A stretch of DNA of 34,350 nucleotides from the NCBI GenBank assembly GCA_900318625.1, contig ONLG01000003.1:66385-100734 (forward strand), read 5' to 3'. This stretch comes from an uncultured Prevotella sp. GTDB taxonomy: Bacteria > Bacteroidota > Bacteroidia > Bacteroidales > Bacteroidaceae. A program made the translations under genes and the position numbers. Under the pieces are notes generated by a model. The model had not been told where the DNA came from, made no database searches, and saw nothing but the letters and a program-made list of their open reading frames with translations. This document shows positions 15,753 through 24,666 of this stretch, piece after piece. How positions within the stretch are numbered: position 1 is the first letter of the stretch; the number at the start of each line of letters is the position of its first letter.

Positions 15753-16613
15753 ATGAAACTAAACATCAAACGTCCGCTGATAATCTTCGACCTCGAAACA
15801 ACGGGGCTCGACATAGTCAAGGACAGAGTGATACAAATATCCTTCATCAAGCTCATGCCCAACGGCGAGGAGCTGCGCAAGAACTATTTTGTGAACCCCG
15901 GAAAGCCCATTCCGAAGGAAGTGGAACAGCTCACGGGCATCACCAACAAGGATGTCAAGGACGCACCACACTTCAAGCAGATTGCCAACGAGCTGGCCAC
16001 GCAGTTCAAGGGCTGCGACTTTGCCGGCTTCAACTCCAACCACTTCGACATACCAATGCTTGCCGAGGAGATGCTCCGCGCAGGCATCGACTTCGACTTC
16101 GGCAGTTGCCGACTCATCGACGTGCAGACTATATTCCACAAGATGGAACGCCGCAACCTGGCCGCAGCATATAAGTTCTACACCGGCCACAAGATGGAAG
16201 ACGACTTCCAGGCCCACCTTGCCGACCAGGACACCGAAGCCACCTACCGCGTGCTGCAAGGACAGCTCGACATGTATGCCCCGGGACGGCAGGAAGAGGC
16301 CGACAGGGTGCTGCAAAACGACATCGACTTCCTGGCCGATTTCTCGAAGATGAACGACAACGTGGACTTTGCAGGACGCATAGTGTGGAAGCAGCTCACC
16401 GACAACAGTGGCAATCCACTGACCGACAGCGAAGGAAAACCCGTGAAGAAGGAATACTTCAACTTCGGAAAATACAAGGGACACGCCGTAACCGACGTGC
16501 TTCACCGCGACCCGGGATACTACAGCTGGATGATTTCAGGCGACTTCACCAACAACACCAAGCAGGTACTCACACGCATACGGCTGCGCGAACTGAGCAG
16601 CAAGAAGCAGTAA
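15753..16613 (+). CDS. DnaQ-like 3'-5' exonuclease
   Basis: This 286-residue protein is a DEDDh exonuclease: ExoI D13 and E15 in IFDLETTGLD, ExoII in GFNSNHFDIPML (about 92-103), ExoIII H and D in HLADQDTEAT (about 155-164). The N-terminal half (1-175) is the nuclease; the C-terminal FNFGKYKGHAVTDV...YYSWM part (about 230-286) resembles the C-terminal domain seen in exonuclease X-like proteins. It may serve as proofreading subunit or a repair exonuclease; its place after dnaN fits either. There is no polymerase domain. Confidence 0.85.
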   Translation: MKLNIKRPLIIFDLETTGLDIVKDRVIQISFIKLMPNGEELRKNYFVNPGKPIPKEVEQLTGITNKDVKDAPHFKQIANELATQFKGCDFAGFNSNHFDIPMLAEEMLRAGIDFDFGSCRLIDVQTIFHKMERRNLAAAYKFYTGHKMEDDFQAHLADQDTEATYRVLQGQLDMYAPGRQEEADRVLQNDIDFLADFSKMNDNVDFAGRIVWKQLTDNSGNPLTDSEGKPVKKEYFNFGKYKGHAVTDVLHRDPGYYSWMISGDFTNNTKQVLTRIRLRELSSKKQ

Positions 16614-16655
16614 TCAGTCAGAACCAAGCAACAAAACATAACACATCTCCACACA

Positions 16656-17855
16656 ATGCTCAAAGGAAAGAAGATAGTTCTGGGCATAACAGGCAGCATA
16701 GCAGCCTACAAAGCCTGCCTCATCATTCGCCAGTTAGTGAAGCAGGGAGCCGAGGTGCAGGTGGTAATAACTCCCGCAGGCAAGGAGTTCATCACCCCCA
16801 TCACCCTCTCAGCACTGACAAGCAAGCCTGTCATAAGCGAGTTCTTCGCTCAGCGCGACGGCACATGGCACTCGCACGTAGACCTCGGCTTGTGGGCCGA
16901 TGCCATGCTGATAGCCCCCTGCACGGCAAGCACCATCGGAAAGATGGCCCACGGCGTTGCCGACAATATGCTCATAACCACCTATCTGTCGATGAAAGCA
17001 CCGGTGTTTGTGGCTCCGGCGATGGACCTCGACATGTATCGGCACCCCTCCACGCAGCACAACCTCGACGTGCTGCGAAGCTACGGCAACCATATCATAG
17101 AGCCGGGAACTGGTTTCCTGGCCAGCGGACTCGAAGGAAAGGGACGCATGGAGGAGCCAGAGAACATAGTAAGCGCGCTGAGCAACTTCTTCGAGCAGCC
17201 CGAGGAGAAGCCACTCTCAGGCAGGCACATCATCATCACAGCCGGCCCCACCTACGAACGCATCGACCCCGTGCGCTTCATCGGCAACTATTCGAGCGGC
17301 AAGATGGGCTTTGCCCTTGCCGAGGAGTGCGCCGCACGAGGTGCCAGAGTGACGCTTGTTGCCGGTCCGGTGGCCCTGAAGTGCTCGGACAGCATTGAGC
17401 GCATCGACGTGGAGAGCTGCCAGCAGATGTACGAAGCCACCACCCAAGCCTTCGCACAAGCCGATGCCGCCATCCTTTGCGCTGCCGTGGCCGACTTCAA
17501 GCCCGAGTCAACAGCACAGAGCAAGATAAAGCGCGAGGGCGACGACCTGGTGCTGCGCCTCAAGCCCACCCACGACATAGCCGCCGAGCTGGGACGCATG
17601 AAGCAGCCGGGGCAGCGCATAGTGGCTTTTGCACTGGAAACCGACAACGAGGAAGCCAATGCCAAAGAAAAACTGCGCCGGAAGAATGCAGACTTCATCG
17701 TGCTCAACTCTACGCGAATACCGGGAACAACGTTCCAAAGCGACGACAACCAGATAACGATAATCACGGCCAACGATGCAACAGCCTATCCCAAGAAACC
17801 AAAACGCGAGGTGGCTGCCGACATCATCGACCGACTTAGCCAGCTGTTTGCATGA
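16656..17855 (+). CDS. coaBC: bifunctional phosphopantothenoylcysteine decarboxylase / phosphopantothenate-cysteine ligase
   Basis: CoaBC makes 4'-phosphopantetheine from phosphopantothenate and cysteine in coenzyme A synthesis. The CoaC flavoprotein half (1-180) has GSIAAYKA, the catalytic H74 in HSHVDLGLWAD, and PAMDLDMY (121-128). The CoaB half (about 188-399) has AGPTYERIDPVRFIGNYSSGKMG and KIKREGDDLVLRLKPTHDI. At the position of the catalytic cysteine (LACG motif of E. coli and plants) this protein has S157 in FLASGLEGKGRM. The gene overlaps the next by four bases. Length and start are normal for the family. Confidence 0.95.
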   Translation: MLKGKKIVLGITGSIAAYKACLIIRQLVKQGAEVQVVITPAGKEFITPITLSALTSKPVISEFFAQRDGTWHSHVDLGLWADAMLIAPCTASTIGKMAHGVADNMLITTYLSMKAPVFVAPAMDLDMYRHPSTQHNLDVLRSYGNHIIEPGTGFLASGLEGKGRMEEPENIVSALSNFFEQPEEKPLSGRHIIITAGPTYERIDPVRFIGNYSSGKMGFALAEECAARGARVTLVAGPVALKCSDSIERIDVESCQQMYEATTQAFAQADAAILCAAVADFKPESTAQSKIKREGDDLVLRLKPTHDIAAELGRMKQPGQRIVAFALETDNEEANAKEKLRRKNADFIVLNSTRIPGTTFQSDDNQITIITANDATAYPKKPKREVAADIIDRLSQLFA

Positions 17856-18766
17856 AACGACAACTCTTCACAGCCGTGGTGCTCGCACTGATGCTATGCG
17901 CCACACTGCCCTCGGCGGCTCAGGAGCTGCAGGCAAAGGTTACGATAAACCACTCGAAGGTGCAGGGCACCGACGCATCAGTGTTCGACAACCTGCAACA
18001 GCAGCTCGAACAGTTCATCAACGGAACCCAGTGGACAAGCCTGCAGTTCCAGAAGAACGAGCGGATAGTGTGCAACTTCAACATCACCGTGACCAAACAC
18101 GACCCAGCCACCAACCTCTTCACCTGCACGGCAACCATTCAGGCCAACCGCCCGGTATATAATTCGTCGTACACCACAACCCTGTTCAACATTCAGGACC
18201 GCGACTTCAACTTTGAATTTGCCCAATTTGACCAGCTCAACTTCAACGAAGAGACCATTGACAACCAGCTTGTGGCACTCATTGGCTACTATTCGCTGCT
18301 CATCATCGGGCTCGACCTCGACAGCTTCTCGCCCAACGGCGGCGAGGACGTTCTGCAACGGTGCATGAATCTCACCAACAACGCGCAGAACATGAACTTC
18401 ACTGGCTGGAAAGCTTTCGAGAACAGCCGCAACCGCTTTGCCATAATCAACGACTATCTGGAGGGAGCTATGCAGCCGTTCCGCAAGTTGCAGTACGACT
18501 ACTACCGCACCGGGCTCGACGAGATGGCCAACAATGCAGAGCGCGGACGCACAAACATAACCTCCGCGCTCGAAAACGACCTGAAGAAAGCCCACGAAGA
18601 CCGACCGATGAGTATGCTGCCACAGATATGGACCGACTATAAGAAGGACGAACTGGCTAATATATATAAAGGTAAAGGAACGCAGAAAGAGAAACAGTCG
18701 GTCTATGACATACTCTTCAGAATAAACGCCAGCCAGAACAACTCATGGGAACAGATCAAGCAATAG
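17852..18766 (+). CDS. DUF4835 family protein (PorD-like)
   Basis: A 304-residue exported protein with a signal peptide (about 1-23, ending PSAAQ) and features of DUF4835: QAKVTINHSKVQGTDASVF (25-43) right after cleavage, NRPVYNSSYTTTLFNIQD, and GLDLDSFSPNGGEDV. The family is confined to Bacteroidetes and I recall it being named PorD, tied to the type IX secretion system; that link is from memory, not from this sequence. It starts in the stop codon of coaBC (ATGA overlap) and is followed by recN, a gene order common in the phylum. Confidence 0.82.
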   Translation: MKRQLFTAVVLALMLCATLPSAAQELQAKVTINHSKVQGTDASVFDNLQQQLEQFINGTQWTSLQFQKNERIVCNFNITVTKHDPATNLFTCTATIQANRPVYNSSYTTTLFNIQDRDFNFEFAQFDQLNFNEETIDNQLVALIGYYSLLIIGLDLDSFSPNGGEDVLQRCMNLTNNAQNMNFTGWKAFENSRNRFAIINDYLEGAMQPFRKLQYDYYRTGLDEMANNAERGRTNITSALENDLKKAHEDRPMSMLPQIWTDYKKDELANIYKGKGTQKEKQSVYDILFRINASQNNSWEQIKQ

Positions 18767-18822
18767 CCCCATGACGGGCTGCGCCATGCCCACCGACATC
18801 ACACAACCATCAGAACACAGCA

Positions 18823-20514
18823 ATGCTGAAACATCTATATATCAAGAATTTCACCCTCATTGAGGAACTTGACATCTGCTTCGACCGCGGCTTCTCGGTG
18901 ATAACCGGTGAAACGGGAGCCGGAAAGAGCATCATCCTGGGTGCTCTGGGACTGCTTCTCGGACAGAGGGCAGATGCCAAGACCGTGAAGGCCGGGGCTG
19001 CGAAATGCACCATTGAGGCCCACTTCGACCTCAACGGCTACGGACTCGACCCATTTTTTGCAGAAAACGACATCGACTTCGATGCCGACGACTGCATTGT
19101 CAGGCGCGAACTGACGGCACAAGGCAAGTCGCGCGCCTTCATCAACGACACACCCGTGGCTCTCACAGCAATGCGAAAACTGGGCGAACAGCTCATTGAC
19201 ATACACTCACAGCACCAGAACCTGCTGCTCAGACAGGAAGACTTCCAGCTGAACACGGTCGACATAATAGCCGACAGCCGGGAACTCATGGAGCAGTATG
19301 CTGCCGACTTTGCCAAGTACAAGGAACTGACGGCTGCCCTTGCCGCACTGAAAGAGGAGATTGCACAGAGCCAGAAAGACGAGGAATACCTGCGTTTTCA
19401 GCTTGGCGAACTGGAGAAAGCATCGCTGCGCGAAGGCTTGTTGGAGGAACTGGAACAGGAAAGTTCCACTCTCGAGCACACAGAAGAAATAAAATCGGCA
19501 CTCTATGCGGCCAACGACTCGCTGCAAGGCGAGACTGCCAGGGGCGCAGTGGAGGCCGTCAGGAGCGCGGCACAGGAGTTGGAACAGATAGCCAATGTGT
19601 TTCCCGCCGTGGGAGAACTGGCCGAAAGGCTCTCGACAACGCATATTGAGCTGAAAGACATAGCCAACGACGTGGCTGCAAAGATGGAAGACGTGGACTT
19701 CGACCCCGACCGCCTCGAAGCGATAAACAGCCAGCTCGACCGCATCTACACGCTTCAGCAGAAGTTCCACGTGGCATCGGTCGACGAGCTGATAGCCATA
19801 CGCAACGACATTTCAGACAAGCTCGCCCACCTCACCGACAGCGACAACCAGCTCGAAGAACTGCAACAACAGGTGGACAACCAGCTCGAGAAATGCCGGA
19901 AAGAAGCAGCCAAGCTGACCGCCGCTCGCAAGAAAGCCACAAAAACAATAGAAAGCCACATCACTGACAGGCTCGTGGCATTAGGAATGGCGAACGTGAA
20001 GTTTGCTGTCGACATATCCCCCACCCCACAACTCACTCCTACGGGAGCCGACAAGACCTCGTTCCTCTTCACAGCCAACCGCAATCAGCCCCTGCAACCC
20101 ATAGCCAACGTGGCTTCGGGCGGCGAGATTGCCCGTGTGATGCTTGCCCTGAAAGCCATGATCAGCGGCGTTGTGAAGCTGCCTACAATCATCTTCGACG
20201 AGATAGACACGGGTGTCAGCGGAAAGATTGCACAGAAGATGGGACAGATAATGCACGAGATGGGCAGCCAAGGACGGCAGGTGATTTCCATAACCCACCT
20301 TCCACAGATTGCAGCAGGGGGCCAGAACCACTACAAAGTGTATAAGGAAGACACCCCGCAAGGCACCGTAAGCCGTATGCTACAGCTGTCGGAAGAAGAG
20401 AGAGTGGGCGAAATAGCACAGATGCTTTCGGGCGACAGCATATCGGAAGCAGCCATGAACAATGCGCGCGAGCTACTTGCGCAGGCTGCCGCACCCACGA
20501 CCACCGGGATGTAG
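18823..20514 (+). CDS. recN: DNA repair protein RecN
   Basis: RecN is an SMC-like ATPase acting in double-strand break repair. The 563-residue protein has Walker A GETGAGKS (29-36), a long coiled-coil arm (about 160-390, rich in Glu, Leu and Lys), and a C-terminal head with the ASGGE signature (VASGGEIARVMLALK) and Walker B TIIFDEIDTGVSG. The length is within the usual range of about 550 residues. It follows the DUF4835 gene by 56 bp and converges on mutS2 with a strong hairpin between. Confidence 0.97.
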   Translation: MLKHLYIKNFTLIEELDICFDRGFSVITGETGAGKSIILGALGLLLGQRADAKTVKAGAAKCTIEAHFDLNGYGLDPFFAENDIDFDADDCIVRRELTAQGKSRAFINDTPVALTAMRKLGEQLIDIHSQHQNLLLRQEDFQLNTVDIIADSRELMEQYAADFAKYKELTAALAALKEEIAQSQKDEEYLRFQLGELEKASLREGLLEELEQESSTLEHTEEIKSALYAANDSLQGETARGAVEAVRSAAQELEQIANVFPAVGELAERLSTTHIELKDIANDVAAKMEDVDFDPDRLEAINSQLDRIYTLQQKFHVASVDELIAIRNDISDKLAHLTDSDNQLEELQQQVDNQLEKCRKEAAKLTAARKKATKTIESHITDRLVALGMANVKFAVDISPTPQLTPTGADKTSFLFTANRNQPLQPIANVASGGEIARVMLALKAMISGVVKLPTIIFDEIDTGVSGKIAQKMGQIMHEMGSQGRQVISITHLPQIAAGGQNHYKVYKEDTPQGTVSRMLQLSEEERVGEIAQMLSGDSISEAAMNNARELLAQAAAPTTTGM

Positions 20515-20558
20515 CGGGCATCCATCGCACCCCGACTTGCCCTGACTGCAACCACGGA

Positions 20559-20596
20559 AAGCCTTGTATATGCGGAAAGCCGCATATACAAGGCTT
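20559..20596. terminator. 17-bp perfect stem-loop between recN and mutS2
   Basis: AAGCCTTGTATATGCGG (20559-20575) pairs perfectly with CCGCATATACAAGGCTT (20580-20596) around an AAAG loop. It lies 45 bp after the recN stop in the convergent gap. There is no T-run, but such a strong stem should act as a terminator or 3' barrier for recN. Confidence 0.65.
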
Positions 20597-20753
20597 GCTA
20601 TTATGGCTAATCCAACTGCTATATATTCCAAAACCTGCATCACTCTACGCTATTCTTTTATTATTTTAGATCTGGTCGATTGGCTTATAGGGCATATAAG
20701 TCTAATAAGAGCTGATAAGTCCTATAAGCCCTAAAGCCACTTCATAGGGCTTA
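20597..20753. other. convergent gap with TATAAG-type repeats
   Basis: No gene is visible. The part from about 20686 to 20733 contains irregular repeats of TATAAG, AATAAG and GATAAG units like those at 188-227. Confidence 0.5.
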
Positions 20754-20754
20754 T
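20724..20754 (-). terminator. mutS2 terminator hairpin
   Basis: ATAAGCCCTA (20724-20733) pairs perfectly with TAGGGCTTAT (20745-20754) across an 11-nt loop. Its edge touches the mutS2 stop codon (20754-20756). It would act on minus-strand transcripts; no clear T-run follows. Confidence 0.5.
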
Positions 20755-23333
20755 CACTCGAGATCAACAACAGTGATGCCTGCTCCTCCGAACTGCACAT
20801 GCTCGTCGCGCGAGTCGACAACATTGGGCACAGTGGCGAGATACTGCCTTATGAGCTGGCGCAATATGCCGTTGCCCTTGCCGTGGAGTATGCGCACACG
20901 ACTCACACCGACAAGTATGGCATCATCAATGAAATACTGCACCTGATTGATTGCTTCGTCGCCACGAAGCCCCCTCACGTCGAGGTCTTGCTTGAATGTG
21001 CTTCGGTGTGCGTCAATCGTGGTGCGTGTCATGCGGCTCTCGGTAGGCGTATATACGGTTTGCGAACTCTTAGTCTGCGAGGCGAGTGCCGACGGGTCGG
21101 CGTGTTCGAGGCGCTCGAGGCGCAACTTGGTGCGCATACCTCCGAAAAGGGCCACTGCCGACGTGCCATCAATGCGCTCCAGGGTGCCCACCGAGGTCTG
21201 CCCTTTTATGCGGACGGTGTCGCCCGGTTGCAGCGGCATACCTTCTTTCAGCTTTTGCTGCGCACTCTTCAGTCGGTCGGCAGCCTCTTGCTGCTGTTGC
21301 GCACGCTCTTTGCGTCGTTTCTCACGTCGGTCCTTGCGCTCGGCAATCTGCTTCAGCTTGCGCTGGAAGTCGTCGTCGCTCATCAGTCCGCTGTCCGTCG
21401 TTTCCACCTGCTGCTGATAGTCACGCAGCTCCTCGCGTATTCGCTTGGTGTCCTCGCGCTCGGCCTGTGCCTCGCGTATCTCCTTTATGGTGTTTTCTAT
21501 GCGACGGTTGGTTTCGTGCAGGAGGTTCTCAGCCTGTTCTTTTGCACGCGCCAGAATTTCTTTGCGGCTCTCTTCAATCTCAGCAAGCCGGCTTTCATAC
21601 CGCTGGATAGTCCGCTCTATTTCTTTCTCACGCTGATGAACTGTCTGCCGCTTGGCCTCCCAATAGCGTTTGTCGCGCACGATGTCCTGCAAGTACTTGT
21701 CGCTCTGTATGTAGTCGGAACCCACAAGCTCGCTGGCTTCGCTGATAACCTCCTCGGGCAGGCCCGTCTTGCGGGCTATCTCAATGGCAAACGAGCTGCC
21801 CGGTCGGCCTATGGCGAGCTGGAACAAGGGGCGCATCTCGCTGCGGTCGTAGAGCATCGCCCCGTTAACAACGCCGGGAGTTTCCTTTGCAAAATGCTTC
21901 AGGTTCTGATAGTGGGTAGTTATCACGGCCCATGCCTTGCGGCGGCAGAACTGGTGGAGCACGCTCTGGGCAATCGCTCCGCCTATCTGAGGCTCGGTGC
22001 CGGTGCCGAACTCGTCGATGAGCAACAGCGTGCGTTCGCTGGCATGACGCATCATCTGCTTCATGTTGGTCAGATGCGATGAGTAGGTACTGAGGTCATT
22101 CTCTATGCTTTGCTCGTCGCCGATGTCTATCATAATGTCGTTGAAGACTCCAACCGCAGACCGCTCACTCACGGGGATGCTCAGGCCACACTGCAACATA
22201 TACTGCAACAGTCCGACCGTCTTCAAGCAAACCGACTTTCCTCCTGCATTGGGACCCGAAATCAGCAATATATGCGGAAGCGCTCCACGCTTTTCGCCAT
22301 CTTCCTTGACGGAAAGGTTGATGTCGAGGGCCACTATCTGCTTACCGTGAGCAATGAGCGACTGCTCAAGCAGAGGATGACGGGCCTGTATCATGTCGAG
22401 TAGCGGCTGGCTGGCAACATGAGGTTCGGTTGCCCGTGTGTGGCGGGCAAACTCAGCTTTCGCCCTTATGAAGTCGATATGTTGCAACAATCCAAACGAG
22501 ACGAGCATCTCCTGCCAATGTGGACGGATAGCGGCGGCTATCTCTTTAAGTATGCGTATCACCTCCTTGCGCTCGTCGTTCTCGAGCTCACGGATGCGGT
22601 TATTGGCCTCTACCACCTCAGTGGGCTCGATAAACACCGTCTTACCAGATGCAGACTCGTCGTGAACGATGCCCGATATGCGGCGCTTCAATCCCGGGGA
22701 AACAGGTATAACCAGACGACCGTCGCGCACCGTGGGGGTAATGTCTTTCTCAACAAGTCCTTCCGACTGTGCTGAGCGGAGTATGGAGTTGAGCGTGTGG
22801 GAAATGCTGCCCTGTAAGCGCGACAGCTCTTTGCGTATCCTGAGCAGCTCCTCTGAGGCAGAGTCCTTGATACGGCCAAACTTATCCAATATTCTGTCGA
22901 CAGCCTGGACTATCTCCGGGAAAGTGAGTATGTCGGCTGTAAGCCTATAGAGTGCCGGGAAAGGATAGTCGGCAGCCGAGAGCCCTTCGCCATTGGGATT
23001 GCGACGAAGAAAGCTGACTATCTGACTGACAGTCTGCAACGAGCGTTTAAGGTCAAACAGCTCTTGTTCTTCAAGATGAGTGCCGGCAATCTTAAGCCTG
23101 GCAATCTGTTCCCGTAAGTCATAGAAGTTCTCAAGCGGAAATTCCTCTGCGCCTTCCTGTATCTTTCGGAACTCGCCAACCTGTTGCAGCCATTCGTTTA
23201 TCTGTGCGGCATCGGCAGAAAAAGCCATTTCGTATACCATGCTCTTGCCAAGCGGCGACAGACAAAACCCTTTCAGAATGTGCCGAATATCGTCGAAGCC
23301 TATCTTTATTTCAAAATTATTCGGATAAATCAT
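20754..23333 (-). CDS. mutS2: endonuclease MutS2
   Basis: MutS2 resembles mismatch-repair MutS without the mismatch-reading domain; it limits recombination and in some bacteria splits collided ribosomes. The 859-residue protein has a core/lever region (about 30-330), Walker A GPNAGGKSV (360-368), Walker B LLLIDEFGTGTEP (436-448), a long coiled coil (about 540-670), a KOW-like patch (PGDTVRIKGQTSVGTLERID) and a C-terminal Smr nuclease domain (LDVRGLRGDEA...ILHGKGNGILR). The frame is open to 23423, but the extra 30 residues are Phe/Cys-rich and overlap the promoter; the ATG at 23333 matches the family start. Confidence 0.95.
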   Translation of the reverse strand: MIYPNNFEIKIGFDDIRHILKGFCLSPLGKSMVYEMAFSADAAQINEWLQQVGEFRKIQEGAEEFPLENFYDLREQIARLKIAGTHLEEQELFDLKRSLQTVSQIVSFLRRNPNGEGLSAADYPFPALYRLTADILTFPEIVQAVDRILDKFGRIKDSASEELLRIRKELSRLQGSISHTLNSILRSAQSEGLVEKDITPTVRDGRLVIPVSPGLKRRISGIVHDESASGKTVFIEPTEVVEANNRIRELENDERKEVIRILKEIAAAIRPHWQEMLVSFGLLQHIDFIRAKAEFARHTRATEPHVASQPLLDMIQARHPLLEQSLIAHGKQIVALDINLSVKEDGEKRGALPHILLISGPNAGGKSVCLKTVGLLQYMLQCGLSIPVSERSAVGVFNDIMIDIGDEQSIENDLSTYSSHLTNMKQMMRHASERTLLLIDEFGTGTEPQIGGAIAQSVLHQFCRRKAWAVITTHYQNLKHFAKETPGVVNGAMLYDRSEMRPLFQLAIGRPGSSFAIEIARKTGLPEEVISEASELVGSDYIQSDKYLQDIVRDKRYWEAKRQTVHQREKEIERTIQRYESRLAEIEESRKEILARAKEQAENLLHETNRRIENTIKEIREAQAEREDTKRIREELRDYQQQVETTDSGLMSDDDFQRKLKQIAERKDRREKRRKERAQQQQEAADRLKSAQQKLKEGMPLQPGDTVRIKGQTSVGTLERIDGTSAVALFGGMRTKLRLERLEHADPSALASQTKSSQTVYTPTESRMTRTTIDAHRSTFKQDLDVRGLRGDEAINQVQYFIDDAILVGVSRVRILHGKGNGILRQLIRQYLATVPNVVDSRDEHVQFGGAGITVVDLE

Positions 23334-23345
23334 GCCGCAAAAGTA

Positions 23346-23377
23346 CAAAAATATTAAGCAAAATTTGCAAAAACAAA
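23346..23377 (-). promoter_or_regulatory. putative mutS2 promoter
   Basis: On the minus strand the -33 TTTG is at 23374-23377 and the -7 TATTTTTG at 23346-23353, with a 20-bp gap. Transcription would begin near 23340, only about six bases before the ATG, giving a nearly leaderless message. It overlaps the divergent tRNA promoter. Confidence 0.55.
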
Positions 23378-23395
23378 AAAAACAGCCTACCTTTG
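23364..23395 (+). promoter_or_regulatory. tRNA-Ser promoter
   Basis: TTTG (23364-23367) and TACCTTTG (23388-23395), 20 bp apart, match the Bacteroidetes -33/-7 consensus closely. Transcription would start near 23402, about 40 nt before the mature tRNA 5' end. Confidence 0.7.
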
Positions 23396-23443
23396 CACCG
23401 CTTTTAACAAAGAGTGTATTCACTCTCGCACTCAGAAAGCAAA

Positions 23444-23528
23444 GGAGAGATGGTAGAGTGGTCGATTACAGTAGTCTTGAAAACTACCGTACCGAGAGGT
23501 ACCGGGGGTTCGAATCCCTCTCTCTCCG
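23444..23528 (+). tRNA. tRNA-Ser (anticodon TGA)
   Basis: An 85-nt class II tRNA. The acceptor arm is GGAGAGA with TCTCTCC plus discriminator G. The anticodon stem GTAGT/ACTAC encloses CTTGAAA, with anticodon TGA. The long variable arm GTACC-GAGA-GGTAC is typical of tRNA-Ser, and the T loop is TTCGAAT. The CCA end is not fully encoded (CAC follows the discriminator). A strong terminator follows. Confidence 0.96.
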
Positions 23529-23541
23529 CACTCTCAATGAG

Positions 23542-23569
23542 AAGCCCGCTGGTTTCAGCGGGCTTTTTT
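23542..23569 (+). terminator. intrinsic terminator of tRNA-Ser
   Basis: AAGCCCGCT (23542-23550), loop GGTTTC, then AGCGGGCT (23557-23564), followed at once by TTTTT. This is a textbook rho-independent terminator 14 bases after the tRNA. Confidence 0.92.
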
Positions 23570-23873
23570 CTTTTCATAAAACTGGGATCTGTAGGGGGTA
23601 TTCTATCATCTACCTTGAAAAAAGCACAATGCCATTTGGAGAACAGATAATATATTGTTTGTTTCCATCATATCACGAAACATATAAATAATATCTTACC
23701 AGTTGCAAATTAAATAATTATATTCATACGACCAAAGAAAATAAAATGCCCCGTTAGTGATCTTTTATAAATTGTCTACTCTTGTACCGTTTCTTGCTCA
23801 ACTTTTATATTTTCATGGAAGCAGTTTTGCTTAACCTTTCAATGCCGGAACTTACATTGCTATATAACTCTAT
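23570..23873. other. AT-rich intergenic region after tRNA-Ser
   Basis: About 300 bp of markedly AT-rich DNA with no convincing gene, no repeat of the tRNA 3' end, and no integrase. It marks the step from GC-rich core genes to the lower-GC accessory stretch. Short open frames here lack family resemblance. Confidence 0.6.
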
Positions 23874-24167
23874 TTACGTCCAGAACTCCTTTTCGCCAGT
23901 AGGTTCTACTTCTCCCTGACATTTCGGGCAGGTGTGCATATCCCAGATTTTGATATTGTCGCTTCCGCATTGTAAGCACAAGCGGCCTACCTCACTTCTG
24001 TATGATGGGGCGACGTCGGCTATGATGCCACCAACGACGATGTTCTGGACTGTATTGCAGTCTGGACATATCATAGCCGTTATCTGCTGACGAAACAAGC
24101 CACGTCCCTCATACACATCAGCCTCATATCCACATTCCTTGCAGCGATATTTATATTTCCAAGCCAT
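23874..24167 (-). CDS. small zinc-ribbon protein
   Basis: A 97-residue protein with four CxxC pairs: CKEC (9-12), CPDC (about 34-37), CLQC and CPKC toward the end. These could bind two zinc ions as two ribbons or rubredoxin-like knuckles. No catalytic motif is seen, so a protein- or nucleic-acid-binding role is possible, but function is not known. It is the last gene of a minus-strand group and lies 31 bp after the C_GCAxxG_C_C gene. Confidence 0.75.
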   Translation of the reverse strand: MAWKYKYRCKECGYEADVYEGRGLFRQQITAMICPDCNTVQNIVVGGIIADVAPSYRSEVGRLCLQCGSDNIKIWDMHTCPKCQGEVEPTGEKEFWT

Positions 24168-24198
24168 CAGTCAACCTTTCTTATCTTTAAAACGAGCA

Positions 24199-24663
24199 CT
24201 ACCCGCATGATATTTGCTCTTCAAGAAATTCGGCTGCATCGGCTACACACAGTGGGCACTCACGCAAGACGACCTTTGTACCGACACCTTTAAGTTGCTT
24301 GCATTGGGTCGCTCCGTTTCTTTCCTGGAACTTGGTCATAATCTGCCGCATCTGTTTCATGGACTTAGCCTTGGCTTTCAGCCGAGCCTGCTCTCTCTCG
24401 GGAGAGTCAAAGCAAGCTTTACCCTCCTCTCGCTCAATCGCAGCCTTGTCTTTGTTGACTAATCCCAAGACAAGCCCAGCCCCGACCAGTGCTCCACAGG
24501 TTCCTTCCATATTTCCCATGCCACCTCCGAAAGCTCCGGCAATGTTCATGGCCTCGTCCTCACTAATCCCTGCTATATCAGCGTAAGTGTGAAGGATAGC
24601 CTGTGCGCAATTATGACTATTGCACCTCTTCTTCTCAGCTGCTATCTGTTTTCTTGTTTCCAT
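24199..24663 (-). CDS. C_GCAxxG_C_C family (putative redox) protein
   Basis: The 154-residue protein follows the C_GCAxxG_C_C pattern: C14 and C19 in CNSHNCAQA, C56 in GTCGALVGAG, C84 in ACFDS, and a C-terminal C136-P-L-C139 pair. The family is presumed redox-active or metal-binding from its invariant cysteines, but no reaction is established. It is cytoplasmic by sequence (no signal or membrane segment). It starts three bases after the methyltransferase stop, so the two are likely co-translated. Confidence 0.85.
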   Translation of the reverse strand: METRKQIAAEKKRCNSHNCAQAILHTYADIAGISEDEAMNIAGAFGGGMGNMEGTCGALVGAGLVLGLVNKDKAAIEREEGKACFDSPEREQARLKAKAKSMKQMRQIMTKFQERNGATQCKQLKGVGTKVVLRECPLCVADAAEFLEEQISCG

Positions 24664-24666
24664 ATC

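Noticed and set aside
23334-23423. Longer MutS2 start at 23423
   Set aside because: The extra residues are Phe/Cys-rich and lie over the promoter region; the ATG at 23333 fits the family.
23444-23900. Integration site of an island in tRNA-Ser
   Set aside because: I found no repeat of the tRNA 3' end further right and no integrase gene; the tRNA and its terminator are intact.
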